From NCBI GenBank assembly GCA_945859605.1, contig OX243822.1, forward strand, positions 488,501 through 552,500: DNA of 64,000 bases, written 5' to 3'. The stretch comes from Lumbricus rubellus (taxonomy: Eukaryota > Annelida > Clitellata > Crassiclitellata > Lumbricidae). A program made the position numbers and the translations under genes. Shown here piece by piece: positions 44,200-56,059 of the stretch; the first letter of the stretch is position 1, and every line of letters starts with the position of its first letter. Under the pieces are notes generated by a model. It was not told the origin of the DNA. It did no database searches and worked only from the letters and a program-made list of their open reading frames with translations.

Positions 44200-44700
44200 A
44201 ATAATAATAATAACACTGATTGCACCAACAGCAACAATGCCTTCAATAGATCCAATAACACCATGACCACAAACCCATTCGTCAATATTATAGAAGTAGA
44301 AGAGCACCATCAATGATATAGTTGTGAACTTTACACCTTGGTTACCAGTCGCTCAGTGTCATCAATTGATACTTATTCATACTACAATGGTGCTTCATAA
44401 ATGCATAACATTAATGAAGGCTATACCAACAATCTTTGGTTAAAAATGAGATACTAACGATGCTTTCAAAGATGTAACCACACAAAGTTATGGCCATCAA
44501 CTTGTACAGCATTCTCAATTGCCAGAGTTCGTACAACACCTCGACAAACAAAACTATTTTCAGTTAGTCAAATCACAGAACCTATGCAATGCCATGGCAA
44601 TAATGAATATCAATAGTGACTCCTCCCCTCCATCAGTTCTTTCCGGTGAGCTCTCATCGTCCTTTTCTCATCCCAAAACCTGCCTTTTTTCTCACGGTTG
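44200..44700. other. No gene recognised
   Basis: AT-rich sequence. A frame at 44519-44722 has no recognisable domain. Confidence 0.5.
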
Positions 44701-44765
44701 CACACACTGGGAGCGCGTCTGAAAGGCTCTTGCTGGGAGAAGTGCTTTATAAATAGCCAGATACA
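44700..44765 (+). repeat. SINE fragment, GCGC-tail family (degenerate)
   Basis: actgggagcgcgtctgaaag and gagaagtgctttataaatag show the diverged 3' end. Confidence 0.5.
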
Positions 44766-44769
44766 ATAC

Positions 44770-46133
44770 AATCTCTATAAGCACGTTACTTAGCATTGCA
44801 CAAATATTTTAAAGAATTCATTGCAAGTGCAATTATAGATTAGTAAAGCACTGCAGTGACAGGAACTATACACGTATACATGTTGCTCGCTGTGCTAGAC
44901 AAATGCAATTTACTGTTATTATGCATCTATGAATAGCGAAACTAAATGAAAAACATTCTAAGTAGGTTTACAAAGTGCTGCATATATAAAGAATTATTAA
45001 GATGGGGAAAACTGACACTGCTGAGACATCAAGAAGAGACACAATACTGGTGACAGGCTCGGATATACATACAGATCCAAACAAAACTATGGCGAAAAGT
45101 TCAAGAAAATGTCTAGATCCAATGTGGTTACGTGCATCATAGCAAAACAAATCGAACGGAAATTAAAAGGGTTTTGTAGCAAGATAACAGATAATGTTCC
45201 ACCGCCGCCACAAGATAGTGGCGCTGAATAAATGCATAAAAATAAATGTTGATGTCAATACCAATAATAAGCAATAAATATGAAATACCTACGACGCATG
45301 TCCATAATGCAACAGTTGCTGTGGCATGTTTGACAGGTGCTGTCACCCTTCTAAAATTCCAGATTTTTTAAAATCTGAATCGAGTCCTAAAAACAAAATG
45401 ATTTCATTCAGTTAATTCCCAGAACATACAAAACACTAGATTGCAAGCTAAATCAGTTGAATTAAATGTTTTAATAGATTTTTAAAGATTATTCTTTCCT
45501 TTCATATGTAACGAAACCAAACAAAAAACAACATACTTTTGTAGTCAGAAAACGAAAACTGACTGTCACCACCCCCAGAGCCACCAACAACAGTACTAAT
45601 AATAGTACAAGCAATGGAAGGCTAGAACAGCAATCCATTAAGCCAGCCCTCCCTTAAGCCCAGCAGAAATTGGTAAAAAGTGATAAAAAAATAACTAACA
45701 ATATCAGTACTTAGTAATATAATATTAATAATAACAATAACACCACCACCAGCTACGTTGCATCTAATAATTAGACTAACAGCAATACAACCGGCACCAC
45801 GACCACCAACACAACACAAACAACAACATCGTGACCTCCACAAATAACAATATTTATAAATAGAAGAGCACTTCATCAGTGCAGCAATTATGGGGTTATG
45901 GGTAATAAATGTCAGGAAATATCATTTCTCAGCCTCTGCAAAAGTCTGCATACAAGGGTAAATGATCAATCTTCTCTTAAATAGTATACGGTCAGTGTAC
46001 TCTTTATAGTCAAATTAAATAGCGGTACACACAAGCCACAAATCTTAATAAAAGATTCTGCCACTACAAAGAATCATAAATAATAATAACGGCAACAATA
46101 ATAGTAATAATGATAATAATAATAATAATAAAT

Positions 46134-46183
<50 letters not shown>

Positions 46184-46200
46184 ACAAAACCAGCTACAAG
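44770..46200. other. No gene supported; AAT-rich repeats
   Basis: Two short minus-strand stretches have exon-like borders (about 45610-45535, donor gtatgt; about 45357-45295, donor gtattt). They encode no recognisable domain and cannot be linked. (AAT)n runs lie at 46080-46190. Confidence 0.4.
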
Positions 46201-46204
46201 CATA

Positions 46205-46370
46205 ATTTTTTGAAATCTCGAGCGATCCTAGGTACGTCGGGTAAAAATAATAATATCAGCTCCGTAACAATAACAATGGTTGCTAAACCTGGGACGAGGC
46301 CTGATTTCTATGAGATTCGTTTTTAAGTCCTAAAATAATTTTTCCTCAGGAATCATTAAAATCTCTTGAA
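46205..46370 (+). repeat. Degenerate LINE 3' ends
   Basis: cctgggacgaggcctgattt (46288-46307) and tcctcaggaat (46344-46354) match the LINE end at 62283-62350. The stretch 46215-46260 resembles the hairpin and (TAA)n end at 42430. Confidence 0.5.
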
Positions 46371-46424
46371 AAAACAATAACAATGATACTTTTATTTAAA
46401 AAAATAAAATACTATGCTCCAAAT

Positions 46425-46850
46425 TGCAATGGTTAGCACATCAGACCTTAATAGGTCAGGGCTAAAATCCATACGTAGCCAAAAAACTTGTTCAAGTTTT
46501 CAGTTCCCGCACAACCCCTGGTCAACTTAGATGAAACGAGTACACTGTCAATTTAAAGAAATTAATTTAATTAAATTAATAATATTAATAATAATAAAGT
46601 AGATACTTTAAATGCAGTAGTAAGCACACTGGACTGTCGAATATTAGGTTAGTGCTCAAGCCTTTACATAGCCAAAAAAAATAACTTGTTCCAGATTTCT
46701 ATTCTTTCCGAAGCCCTTGCCAAGTCTGATAAAATGCGTACACTGTTGGTGGGTAGATGAGAGGGTGAGGGAGAGAATTGGACACCTGCCCCGTATGCCA
46801 AGGCTGACAAAGCTGAAGAAATTTGTACGAGCATTGACCAGTTCAAAACC
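46425..46850 (+). repeat. Two degenerate tRNA-derived SINEs
   Basis: aatggttagcacatcagacc with aggtcagggctaaaatcc (46430-46475) and agtaagcacactggactgtc, then gcgtacactgttggtgggta, gatgagagggtgagggagag and gtatgccaaggctgacaaag (46615-46820) follow the plan of the SINE at 18085. Confidence 0.55.
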
Positions 46851-47039
46851 TACCTTAACGAATTAATGACAAAGTGCCTGACTAAACAAATTCTACATAT
46901 ACTTTGACTAAAACTTGTATTTTTATTTCCACAATTTAATTGAACTGATCAGACAATTAGCTACTCAAATACCGTAATCATGTGCAACTAGTGACTCACT
47001 AACTCACATGGCGGAAGAATTTGACAGGATAGAGCACAG

Positions 47040-47150
47040 ACTGATTTGTCCGTTTCCACCAAGGACAAAGTCGACGATACCGTAGAACCGTAAAACAATC
47101 TCCGTTGAAAATGTTCATACTTTCCAGGAAATTCAAACCAGAATATCACT
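47040..47150 (-). other. Possible isolated exon, PAN/Apple-like
   Basis: The minus strand has a good acceptor (gtgttttcag) and a consensus donor (gtgagt) about 130 bases apart. The frame reads EFPGKYEHFQRRLFYGS and SLVETDKSVCALSCQILPP. 'VCALSCQ' recalls the first cysteine helix of PAN/Apple domains. No partner exon with a matching domain was found, so this may be chance. Confidence 0.2.
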
Positions 47151-47230
47151 GAAAACACACGAAAAACACAAAAATTCAATGAATGTGTGGAAATCATTAA
47201 AAAACCTCTAAAACAAAATAATATAGCATC

Positions 47231-47645
47231 AGGGACTGCTTAACAAACGTGGGGGCCCTGTTCAATAAAGCTGTGGGTGCCACAACCTGACAGAAGCACA
47301 ACAAAATGACACAAAAAAGTTTCGTATTCAAAGACAAACATATATTTTCGCGCTTACGACCAGTAGTTATACCCTGGCTCAAGCTCCATCCTACTTATGT
47401 GAGCTTTTTCACCCCCGTCTTCTGACTTTGGTTATGGAAACTGCAATAAGAGCTTCACACATGCGCAAAAGTTGTAGCCTATGTTAAAGCACTAGTATTC
47501 GAAAATTTGGCAATTTGTTGTTCAGGTATTTTTAAAATTATAACTAACAATGATGAAAATATATTCCTATTGCATGTGCGGAGCCCCTAAAGTGTGGGCC
47601 TCTGTTCGGCCGAAGATGTCGAACATACCATTAATCCGACCCCGA
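47231..47645. mobile_element. Degenerate element of the family at 58550-58840
   Basis: Starts cagggactgcttaacaaacg, tgggggccctgttc, and ends with gtgggcctctgttcggccga, agatgtcgaacataccatta, atccgacccc. Both ends align with those of the 56136 and 58550 copies. No clear target duplication was seen. Confidence 0.5.
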
Positions 47646-47649
47646 AGCA

Positions 47650-49010
47650 TGCAGTCTTCCATTTAGGCTACATAACTCACGCATGCTTGTAAACCACCAT
47701 AAAAGACAATTTCCGTGCCCATATTAATTCGCCATACCACAAAATATGGGAATATGTCCTGTGAATTTACGAATAAAATTACCTACTTGTTTAAGTTGAT
47801 TTATCAGAATTTTCCCGAAATTGATAACCGTTCATGTCATCCGCCATCATAAAAAGGAAGTACTTCCGGCATCTTCGTCCCAGCAAGATCAAGGCTTCCG
47901 CACCATCGTTCAATGCAATATAAATTGTATAGCGCAATATCCCCGCATTACTGTAATAAGGCCGAAAAATCATATTGTTACAATTATTGGCCATTCAACC
48001 CGATACTGTTACAGTACCAATCATGTATATTTAGCTACCCTCTGGCAATAATGACTAATTTTCATATTAAGAACAGTTAAGCGCCTGACATAGTCAGAGC
48101 TGGAGTAGGCAACCAGATAAAAAAAATTATGCAATTAATTCTGTTAGCGTTATTAGCCAACTATGGTTTTCGGTCTCCAATTAATTGCATTAGGCTATCC
48201 TTCAAAGTATTTTTGATAGACTTAAATTAACCTAACTTTTCGAAATAAATAAGTTTGCGTGGCAAATATTCTTAAAGAAAATCAATAGGGTCAATTCTCA
48301 ATTAGGCCTAAATGGAATTGCAACCATCTTCATCGTTAAAAGCAAGTAAGCTTGCTAGAAACCATATTAGAGTGACATGATAAAAAAAAACATTTCTACC
48401 ATTTCATGTTAAATGGCGATTTCGTATTAACTTAAATATTCATGCACCCAATTACAATGCCAGGTTTTTAACTTTGCTGCACTTAAAAATGACCGTGCAT
48501 CAGGCGCACGCAGAAACTAAATATTAGAATTAGGCTTATTATAATTATGCTGAAGCCCCAATAACTCCGAGTTGCGACAGGAATCGCATGCAGCATTGTT
48601 CACAAGGGAAACGCATATCACAAGATAATATAAAATTATTGGAGACAGGTCAAAGGTTTTATTGAGGCAAGGTAAAGACCTATCTTGATCACGGGCAATA
48701 ATTAGTCTGAACAGAATCTGCAAAGAGAAAACTAATTCCCGGTCAAGATTAAAAGCGTCAGATTGGCTAAAGGACAGTTTTCAGTTTCTAGCAAAAGACC
48801 GGTGCACCTTAATGTGTGGATCCTTTCTTAAGTCACATTTTAGTCATGCATATCGGCGATTACATTAAATTGTTCCTGTCACAATCTTGTTTGCTTATGT
48901 AGGCCTATGCGTTCGTCCTATGCTATGTACAGCTCATTAACGTGTCAGATGCTGTGAATGAAAGCTACATGCATTCAAATTAATGTGTTTGCAGTTAAAA
49001 TTAATTTCAG
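47650..49010. other. No gene recognised
   Basis: AT-rich, apparently unique sequence. No frame with recognisable domains. Confidence 0.5.
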
Positions 49011-49017
49011 TTACAAG

Positions 49018-49240
49018 TTCACAAAATTGAGTGACAAAAGTATATATGAAAACAATTAAAAAAATTATTGTTGGCATGGCATGGGTTTCGAACCCACAAC
49101 TTCCACTCAAAGGGCGGCATCTCGACCAATGAGCTAAGGTGCACGTGAGTGTAAGCTAAAACTAAAACCGCTATTGAAGCTGCTTGAAGAGAAGCATAAT
49201 AATCGCTATGTTTTGTTCAATGTCAATTTACCCACCTCTC
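49018..49240 (-). repeat. tRNA-derived SINE, third family, copy 1
   Basis: The minus strand reads ACCTTAGCTCATTGGTCGAG (A box) and GTGGGTTCGAAACCCATGCC (B box with intact T-arm stem). The two lie about 35 bases apart and are embedded in about 200 bp shared with 49440-49660. The anticodon stem is broken, so it is not a working tRNA gene. Confidence 0.75.
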
Positions 49241-49439
49241 CGTTATCATAAAAATTATTAGCTAAATGGCACGCACGGTGAATGCGTATTAAAAATCACA
49301 GTAATACCCTCACTGAACGCTGGAGTCATTTCAAAGGAGACTAGTGTTATAATTTTGTCTCCAGACTTGCGCGACAGTTTTACCACAATTGTAGGGTCTA
49401 TTTTTTACAATTAGGCCTATCTAACTCTTAGTTGGTCTA

Positions 49440-49660
49440 GTACACAAAATTCAGTGACATAAGTAAGTTAAAAGTATATCTGGAAAAATTAAGAAAAAAT
49501 TTGATTAGTCGCATGGGTTTCGAACCCATGACTTCCCACTCAAAGGGCGGCATCTCGAACAATGAGCTAAAGTGCAGATATGTGTAAACTGATATCAATG
49601 CCGCTATTGAAGCTGCTTGTAGAGAACCAAACTAATCGCTAAGTTTTGCTCAATTTAAAG
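49440..49660 (-). repeat. tRNA-derived SINE, third family, copy 2
   Basis: Same layout as copy 1: tttgctcatt-type A box with ATGGGTTCGAAACCCATGCG on the minus strand and the shared flanks ccgctattgaagctgcttg and cattgagtgacataagt-like sequence. Divergence from copy 1 is roughly 10-15 per cent by eye. Confidence 0.75.
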
Positions 49661-49664
49661 TTGC

Positions 49665-50400
49665 TGATAGATAGTACAAAAAATTAATAGGTTCATGCTT
49701 ATCATATGCTCGATTAGCCTAGGCTAGATTTTGCATTTTTAGTCCTCTGTGTGGGAAATCTACAACTTTTATTAGGCCCTTGCGTGGTGACAACGGTTAC
49801 CGTTTGTTCGGGGTTTTTCCACAATCGGGGTATTAATGCGCAGTCCACACTGTGCAATGCGGCTCTGTGCAATGTTACTAGTTTCTAATAACTAAATTCC
49901 ACTTATACTTTCACATGTGGACAAATTTAAATAATAAAACTAAATCCTTAGTCACTCGTCATATTTATTTGGTTACTTTAGGACTAAATGTAGCTATTAT
50001 AAAGCCGAGAACTGAGATCTATTTTTTTCGATGCTGCCATACAAATCTATTCTGTGAGCAAATGTCTCAAAAACGAGTGTTTTACCCTAAAATGAACGGG
50101 GGCGTCGCCGCGAAGGGGTTTAGGGGCAACTGGCCGCTTTTTAGCGGGAAATAGACGTACTAAAACGAGTACCCCACCCTTTTTATACGGTTTTTTGGAA
50201 CAGTGCACTCTGCACGCCACCATTGGACTTGGGTAGAATGCAAAACAGTAATAGTCGGAGGTCTGAAACCGCGCAAGGGTCGATTGTGAAGGAAAGGGTG
50301 AAGACGAGGTCACGAGGCGAGAAAGAGGTAATGTCAATGTCCTGATTGTTACATCACCGTGTTATTCGACTACAAATGGATTTGTTAGAGAGGTTAAAAC
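49665..50400. other. No gene recognised
   Basis: AT-rich sequence. A GC-richer piece at 50090-50330 has short frames without domains. Confidence 0.5.
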
Positions 50401-50419
50401 TTAAAAGTGTTCGAGTATA

Positions 50420-50700
50420 ATAGTGATGATAATAACAACGTTGATATAGCAACAACAATAATATTATTACGATGATGACGAGAATGCTAATGATGTTGTT
50501 GTTGACGACGACGATGATGCTGATGATGATGATGACGACGATTATAATGAGTATTAATGACGATTATAATGACGATGATAATTTCTCTGAGAATTGTGGT
50601 GACGATGACTTTGAAAGTGATGATCATCATCGTCATCATCGTCGTCGTCACCGTGATGATTATGACGATGATGACGCGTAGCCTAATGGTGATGAGTGAT
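50420..50700. repeat. GAT/GAC triplet repeat
   Basis: Irregular gatgatgacgacgat runs. Asp-rich or Met-rich frames are artefacts. Confidence 0.85.
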
Positions 50701-53335
50701 GACGCCCCCCCCCCAATCCATAGCGAGGTCAAGGAGAGAGAGAAAGATGAAGTACGCTTTATCTGTGACTTCAGGCCCTACGTCTGATCTTTTGACGCGA
50801 TAGCGTACCGTATTAATATAGGACCTACGTTGAGGATAATTGTAAAAGTCTAATATTATGATTGATGATCCCTCTTGATAATTAGGCCGATAGATAGTCT
50901 GCACATGCCTAATTAAATTTAATGAGCCTAATAATTATAGAAGCCTGCATGTAAAGATAGGCATTTTTAATGCTTTGAAGAAGTGAGCTCTTTACAGTTG
51001 AGGCATTTACGACGATAGGGTCAAGAAACTATACACGTTGTCTGCATGTCATAGTAAATTATGCATTTTCTTCTATTTTAATATAGTAATATTGTCTGCA
51101 ACTTGAATTTAGGATATTACGTGTATAAGCTATGGACTCTTTTGATACATTGGGAGATTTCTATAAGCTTGTATGAGTATATATGTATATTATATATGTC
51201 TGCTTGTCTTTCTGTTCATCGATTTGTAGGCCTATATACCTGTCTTCCTGCGGAATCCTGTCATGTCCTTCTGTATTTCTGTCTGTTCGTCTACAGTCTT
51301 TAATATGGCGTAGTGGGTCCTCCAATCATTCTGTCTGTCTGTCTGTCTTTTTTATTCTTGTTCATTTGTTTGTATCTGTCTTTTAGACTCTTTCTGTCTG
51401 TGTCTGTCTGTTCGTCTGTGGATCCTCCAACCATTCTGCCTATAGCCTACCTGTCTGTTTGTCACATTGTCTATCAACCTGTCCGCCTCCATTCTGCCTA
51501 TAATTGATATCCTTATAGGCCTACTCGTATATTTACCGATGTAATTTACACACGTGTATCGGCCGATATATCGTTTACATGTCGGTGTGTTAATTATAAT
51601 TGAAGTCGGCAAACGTATAAATTCAATTGCAACCATCACAGTATACAGCAACCCCGCAGCACATAACATTTATAACAGAGAGAGATCGCGGGCGTCCGAT
51701 TATTTTAACAGTCACCTGACAATTTACTGATAAGCCACCGTTAAACCTATTTTTATCAGCATCATAAATTAACGCATACTGTTCGCATTGAAATTCGAGT
51801 CGCTATGAACAGTAGGCCATGATCCGCCTACCCTCACAAAAATAATAATAATGCTCTTCGCTAATACCTTCCGCAAATGTTCTCTGCATAATATTGTGTT
51901 ATTATCCGCAAATGTTATCTTCAAATATTCCACACGTCTCGCTGTAATGTAAATATTAGAAATTTCTCGTCGCTGCACGAAGACCAGAGTGTAAGACCTA
52001 TCATATGGGCGCCCGCAATTATCTTGGTAGGAAGGGCATGCACAATTGCACATTGCACAATGGTCACGGACTCACGGTTACATTTTGAAAAATGCAAGGC
52101 AGGGAAATTCAGAACATGAATATAAGCTTATCTTTAGTGGTCTGTAACTGTATATTTATCAGTTTCACTTTGCTGATCGCTTAGTGCTCTATTATAGTGT
52201 GAAGAAATTTGTTACGAACCAAAGTATAACAGTTTAAAAAAGATGTAAATTTCCAAGTGGCCTTTCAGCCATGCTAAGACAGGGAGACCAGATTATTTTC
52301 AGGCGTTAGGCTATTTGAACTCCGATCAACACAGAGCTTTTTTTAGCATGCAGTTCTACAGTTCTAAATGGACTTGTGTTGTTGTACATGTAGAAGCACT
52401 TCTGTGCTGCTGTGTAGTGAAAAATAGTAAAAGATGTCCATTTTCATCCGATTGGGAGTAATTTACCATGGAGAATGGGAACTTGGGAAGGGAAAGAAGG
52501 GGTCAGCCACTCGGATCCTTTTTCTCCACAGAACTCTGTTTGCCGTATCTTCCCTCTAAAGAGATCAGAAACGTAATGTCTGTTACGTTTATATAACGCC
52601 ACAGTTTATATAACGCCAATCTAAAGAAGACCAACATAATGACTATTTATAACGCACATGTTTGTCTCTCTGTACTCAACAGAAGATTTTTTCGTTTAAC
52701 TCGAACTTACAGCTCATCTATTTCTGTTTGTTTGTTGTCTTTGGACCTCGTTTCAAAGTCTCTCTTTCTATCGACCCTCCACTGGACAGGACGCGGGCGG
52801 AGGGGACGGCCTGCTTACAAATGGCACGGCGCACATGTGTTGCATTACCCTCCCTCCGCTCATCCATCTCTAACGCTCTATGTGCGTGTGCGTGCATCTG
52901 TATGTGCTTATGAATAATGTGAATGATAGAGACAGACAGACAGACAGACAGGCAGGCAGACAGATGGACGGATGGACGGACAGATAGACAGACGCATCCT
53001 AATCATTTAAGATAGATAGCGTATGCTTTATCGTTTGAAGTTGACCCGTATTATAATATAGCTACAGTCAGCCTGGATGTCGCCACTATGCTATATAGCA
53101 TATTATACTTGCGGGGCAAAATATGATATTATCTTGCCTGTACAATAGCCTATATCGTTTGCTAAAGACGTCTTTCTTGGGAGCAGCAAAGCGGATTTTC
53201 TACTTTGTGTACTTTTAGATTTTTTTGCGTTTGCTAATTTGATAAGAAATGAAGCAAATTATTAGGCCTGTGGCAATAAATAATAAGAATATGAATAAGA
53301 CTAAGAAGTAAATGTATTAAAACTTCTAACGAATT
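50700..53335. other. Upstream region of DEGS; no coding exon recognised
   Basis: Should contain the DEGS promoter and 5' non-coding exon, which I could not place. Other contents are (tctg)n runs (51185-51490), a diverged repeat at 52340-52540 that matches 32760-32935, (gaca)n at 52930-52990, and a short GC-rich stretch at 52780-52870. Confidence 0.5.
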
Positions 53336-53361
53336 CCCTTTTTTTCTTCTTCATCTTCCAG
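53336..53361 (+). other. Splice acceptor before the DEGS coding exon
   Basis: A pyrimidine-rich tract (tttttttcttcttcatcttc) ends in CAG at 53359-53361, 41 bases before the ATG. An in-frame stop follows at once, so the whole coding region lies in this exon and any upstream exon is 5' UTR. I could not place that exon. Confidence 0.65.
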
Positions 53362-53402
53362 TTTGAGTTCCGAAGTTCTTTTCCACCCATCAACAACCGA
53401 AG

Positions 53403-54488
53403 ATGCGTGAACGTGTAAAGGAGAAATTCGGAGAGCTGTTCCAGCGTTTCGTTCCGCTCGGCTTCAAGCTGGAACATCTGGACGAACCTTGGGAATACTC
53501 TGAGGAACCTCACGTCATCCGTCGTCAGGCGATCCTCAAGAAGTACCCGGAAGTGAAGAAGCTGATGGGCTACGACCCGACGACAGCGGTCATCGTCAGC
53601 GTAGAGGTCATCCTTCAGATCATCATGTGCTACCTGATCAGGGATGCCTCCCTCCCAACAATCCTCATCACGGCATACATAGTCAGCGCCACGATCAACC
53701 ATTCCCTCGGAAGCGCCATCCACGAGATCGGGCACAACCTGGCGTTCGGTCACAAGTACCCGCTGGCCAACCGCGCCCTTGGCATGCTCGCCAACCTCCC
53801 GATGGCCATTCCAATGTCCGTTACATACAAGAAATACCATGCCGACCACCATCGCTACCTTGGACACGACACCATCGACGTCGACATCCCAACCGCCGTC
53901 GAGACCTACCTGTTCCGCCATCCTCTGACGAAGATGTTCTGGCTCCTCATCCATCCAATCATCCACGGACTTCGACCGTACTTCAAGAACCCCATTCCGA
54001 TGCTCCAGCTCGAGGTCGTCAACTTCGTCGTTCAGTTGTCCTTCGATGCCGCCATCTTCTTCATATTCGGAGGTCGTTCGTTGGGCTACCTCATCCTCGG
54101 CACGTTCTTCGGACTTGGCTTCCACCCGCTGGCGGGTCACTTCATCTCTGAGCACTATCTCTTCACGAAGGGCCAGGCCACTCACAGCTACTACGGTCCT
54201 CTCAACCCGATCCTCTTCAACGTCGGCTACCACGTCGAACATCACGATTTCCCGTACATCCCATTCACCAAACTACCAGAGCTGAAACGCATCGCTGCCG
54301 AGTTCTACGACCCTCTGCCCTACCACACGTCCTGGGTCAAGGTCCTCTGGGATTTCATCTTTGACGGAGACCTTGGACCGCACGCAAGGGGTATCGGGTA
54401 TCTACCGCAGGGCGTGAACGAGGAAGACATCATGAAAAAGACAACCAAGGAACAAGTCGATGCCGTAAAAGCTGAAAAGGAGGAGTAG
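53403..54488 (+). CDS. DEGS1: Sphingolipid delta(4)-desaturase, DEGS family
   Basis: This is a complete single-exon reading frame of 361 residues, against about 323 in vertebrate DEGS proteins. The start ATG is the first after an in-frame TGA at 53364-53366. The histidine motifs of membrane fatty-acid desaturases are intact: HEIGH (107-111), HADHH (146-150) and HVEHH (277-281), plus GHFISEH (245-251). Hydrophobic segments surround residues 62-80, 83-100, 178-190 and 205-240. The family inserts the 4,5-trans double bond into dihydroceramide in the ER membrane to make ceramide. Unusual points are a 26-residue N-terminal extension that lacks the Met-Gly start of the vertebrate protein, and a charged C-terminal tail of about 30 residues (EEDIMKKTTKEQ). 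Third codon positions are strongly C/G-rich. It could be ancestral to both DEGS1 and DEGS2. Confidence 0.96.
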   Translation: MRERVKEKFGELFQRFVPLGFKLEHLDEPWEYSEEPHVIRRQAILKKYPEVKKLMGYDPTTAVIVSVEVILQIIMCYLIRDASLPTILITAYIVSATINHSLGSAIHEIGHNLAFGHKYPLANRALGMLANLPMAIPMSVTYKKYHADHHRYLGHDTIDVDIPTAVETYLFRHPLTKMFWLLIHPIIHGLRPYFKNPIPMLQLEVVNFVVQLSFDAAIFFIFGGRSLGYLILGTFFGLGFHPLAGHFISEHYLFTKGQATHSYYGPLNPILFNVGYHVEHHDFPYIPFTKLPELKRIAAEFYDPLPYHTSWVKVLWDFIFDGDLGPHARGIGYLPQGVNEEDIMKKTTKEQVDAVKAEKEE

Positions 54489-55114
54489 GAATTACACGAC
54501 AACTATTATTATGATGAATCTGGGACTTGTTAGTCTCACAATCGCTAGATGGACACAGAGTAGTAGAGTGGGACTTGGGCTTGAGACGTTGCAGCGTTTG
54601 TGCGGTTTCTTTGATTTCTGTAATGGCGTCAATCTGTAATGGCGTCCGTCGATTTCGTTGTTTTGATAATTATTAAATTTTAAGCGAAATAAGTCGCAAA
54701 ATCACATAGAAAGTTCACTTATATCGGTTTAATTGTTGATTTTTTAAATATATAATTAATTATGGCAGGAATTAATTTTTTAATCATGGCATTCGCAAAT
54801 GACCTTGTATTTCAGGACGAGTGAAGCGAAAAACTAGGCGGAGGGCGTTTTCACTTCAAATGATTATTTTCTACAATCAGTTTATGGTTTAGTTGTGTGT
54901 TTATGGATGTCTGTTTGTCTGTGCAAACCTTTGTTGACGCTGATAGTCTACGATATAAAGATCTATTTATAGACTTGTACGTAACGCAACCATATTATTT
55001 TTTATCGTGCAGGAGCAAGCTAAGTCTATTTTCTGGCCTCGTCAGCCTGTGTAAACCTAATCATTGTAGGTTTTGCGTATTCTTGTAAACTACTTTTGTA
55101 AATAATTTTTCACA

Positions 55115-55120
55115 AATAAA
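55115..55120 (+). terminator. Poly(A) signal AATAAA for DEGS
   Basis: AATAAA lies 627 bases after the DEGS stop and is followed by a GT-rich stretch (tctgtgtgat) about 20 bases on, as for a cleavage site. The interval 54489-55114 would be the 3' UTR. Confidence 0.5.
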
Positions 55121-55314
55121 TTGAATGTTCCAAGTTCCAATCTGTGTGATAAAGAGAATTAATTGAATACATCGACTTTCGTATAACTGCTTTAGTGCTG
55201 CCTATAATAGGCCTAAGACTATTATAATGAATAGTCAAATAGAGCTGAATTATACTAGACAGTATAGACACACGCAAACACAGATCCGTCCGTGTTGATA
55301 CACAGCTAGCAACG

Positions 55315-55475
55315 CAATGGAAGTAATTTTCCAATTTCAGCAATGGGATTTGTAATTACGACAAAAACCATTTCACGGGTGTTTAAACGTATCGTAGCTT
55401 TAACAAAAGTTATTACAAAATTTCACCAATGGGATTTGTAATTACGATGAAAACCATTTCACGGGTGTTTAAAAG
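55315..55475. repeat. Tandem duplication, ~87-bp spacing
   Basis: gcaatgggatttgtaattac and caaccatttcacgggtgttt-like sequence occur at 55340-55388 and, nearly unchanged, at 55426-55474. Confidence 0.85.
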
Positions 55476-55659
55476 TAGATTGGTTTTGAATAGCCTATTC
55501 ACACCTTTCATCACTTTAATTTTAGGAAGTCCCCCCCCCGAGGTCTCCGCCCATGGGCTCTAGTGAACTTAAAGAGTGGATTGTATAATAGGCTAGGCCT
55601 ATTTAGTGAGAATGCCTGAAATAAATTTAAGTGAGGCCTATGTTTCAGGAAATGCTGAT

Positions 55660-55800
55660 TTGATGATGATGATGATGATGACGACGACCAAGAAGAAAAA
55701 GAAAATGACGATGATGATGACGAAGACGGCGACGACGACGATGATGATGAATATGATGATGAAAATGATTATGAAGATGATGACGATAATGGTGACAATC
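55660..55800. repeat. GATGAC triplet repeat
   Basis: gatgatgatgatgacgacg runs with aag interruptions, giving Met/Lys or Asp frames that are artefacts. Confidence 0.9.
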
Positions 55801-56059
55801 CGGTTGACATACCACAACTGGTTACAGTGTAGACTACTGTTATGCAATTGCAACAATTCACAAAACACAAATCACAAATCTTGACTACTAACAGAACAGA
55901 GCTTGCAGTAATTATAACAGCGCTAATAGACCTATCAGCCAGGCCTACAATGCACGTCTATAATAGCAATAGGGTTTTTAAGGATTCAAATTCGAGTCCG
56001 CTGATCGCAATGCCAGTGTATTATCCAATGCGCCACCGAGCCCTCATAATGACGACGAT

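Noticed and set aside
43316..44313. Pro/His/Thr-rich frames of 286 and 305 codons
   Set aside because: They are the C-rich strand of the G-rich minisatellite within a Helitron.
49080..49145. True tRNA gene on the minus strand
   Set aside because: A and B boxes and the T arm are good, but the anticodon stem and acceptor stem do not pair and a second copy with the same flanks exists, so it is a SINE.
53301..54245. 314-codon minus-strand frame opposite DEGS
   Set aside because: It is a shadow caused by the G/C-ending codons of the real gene; the sequence is an unlike-protein mix of Asp, Glu and Val.
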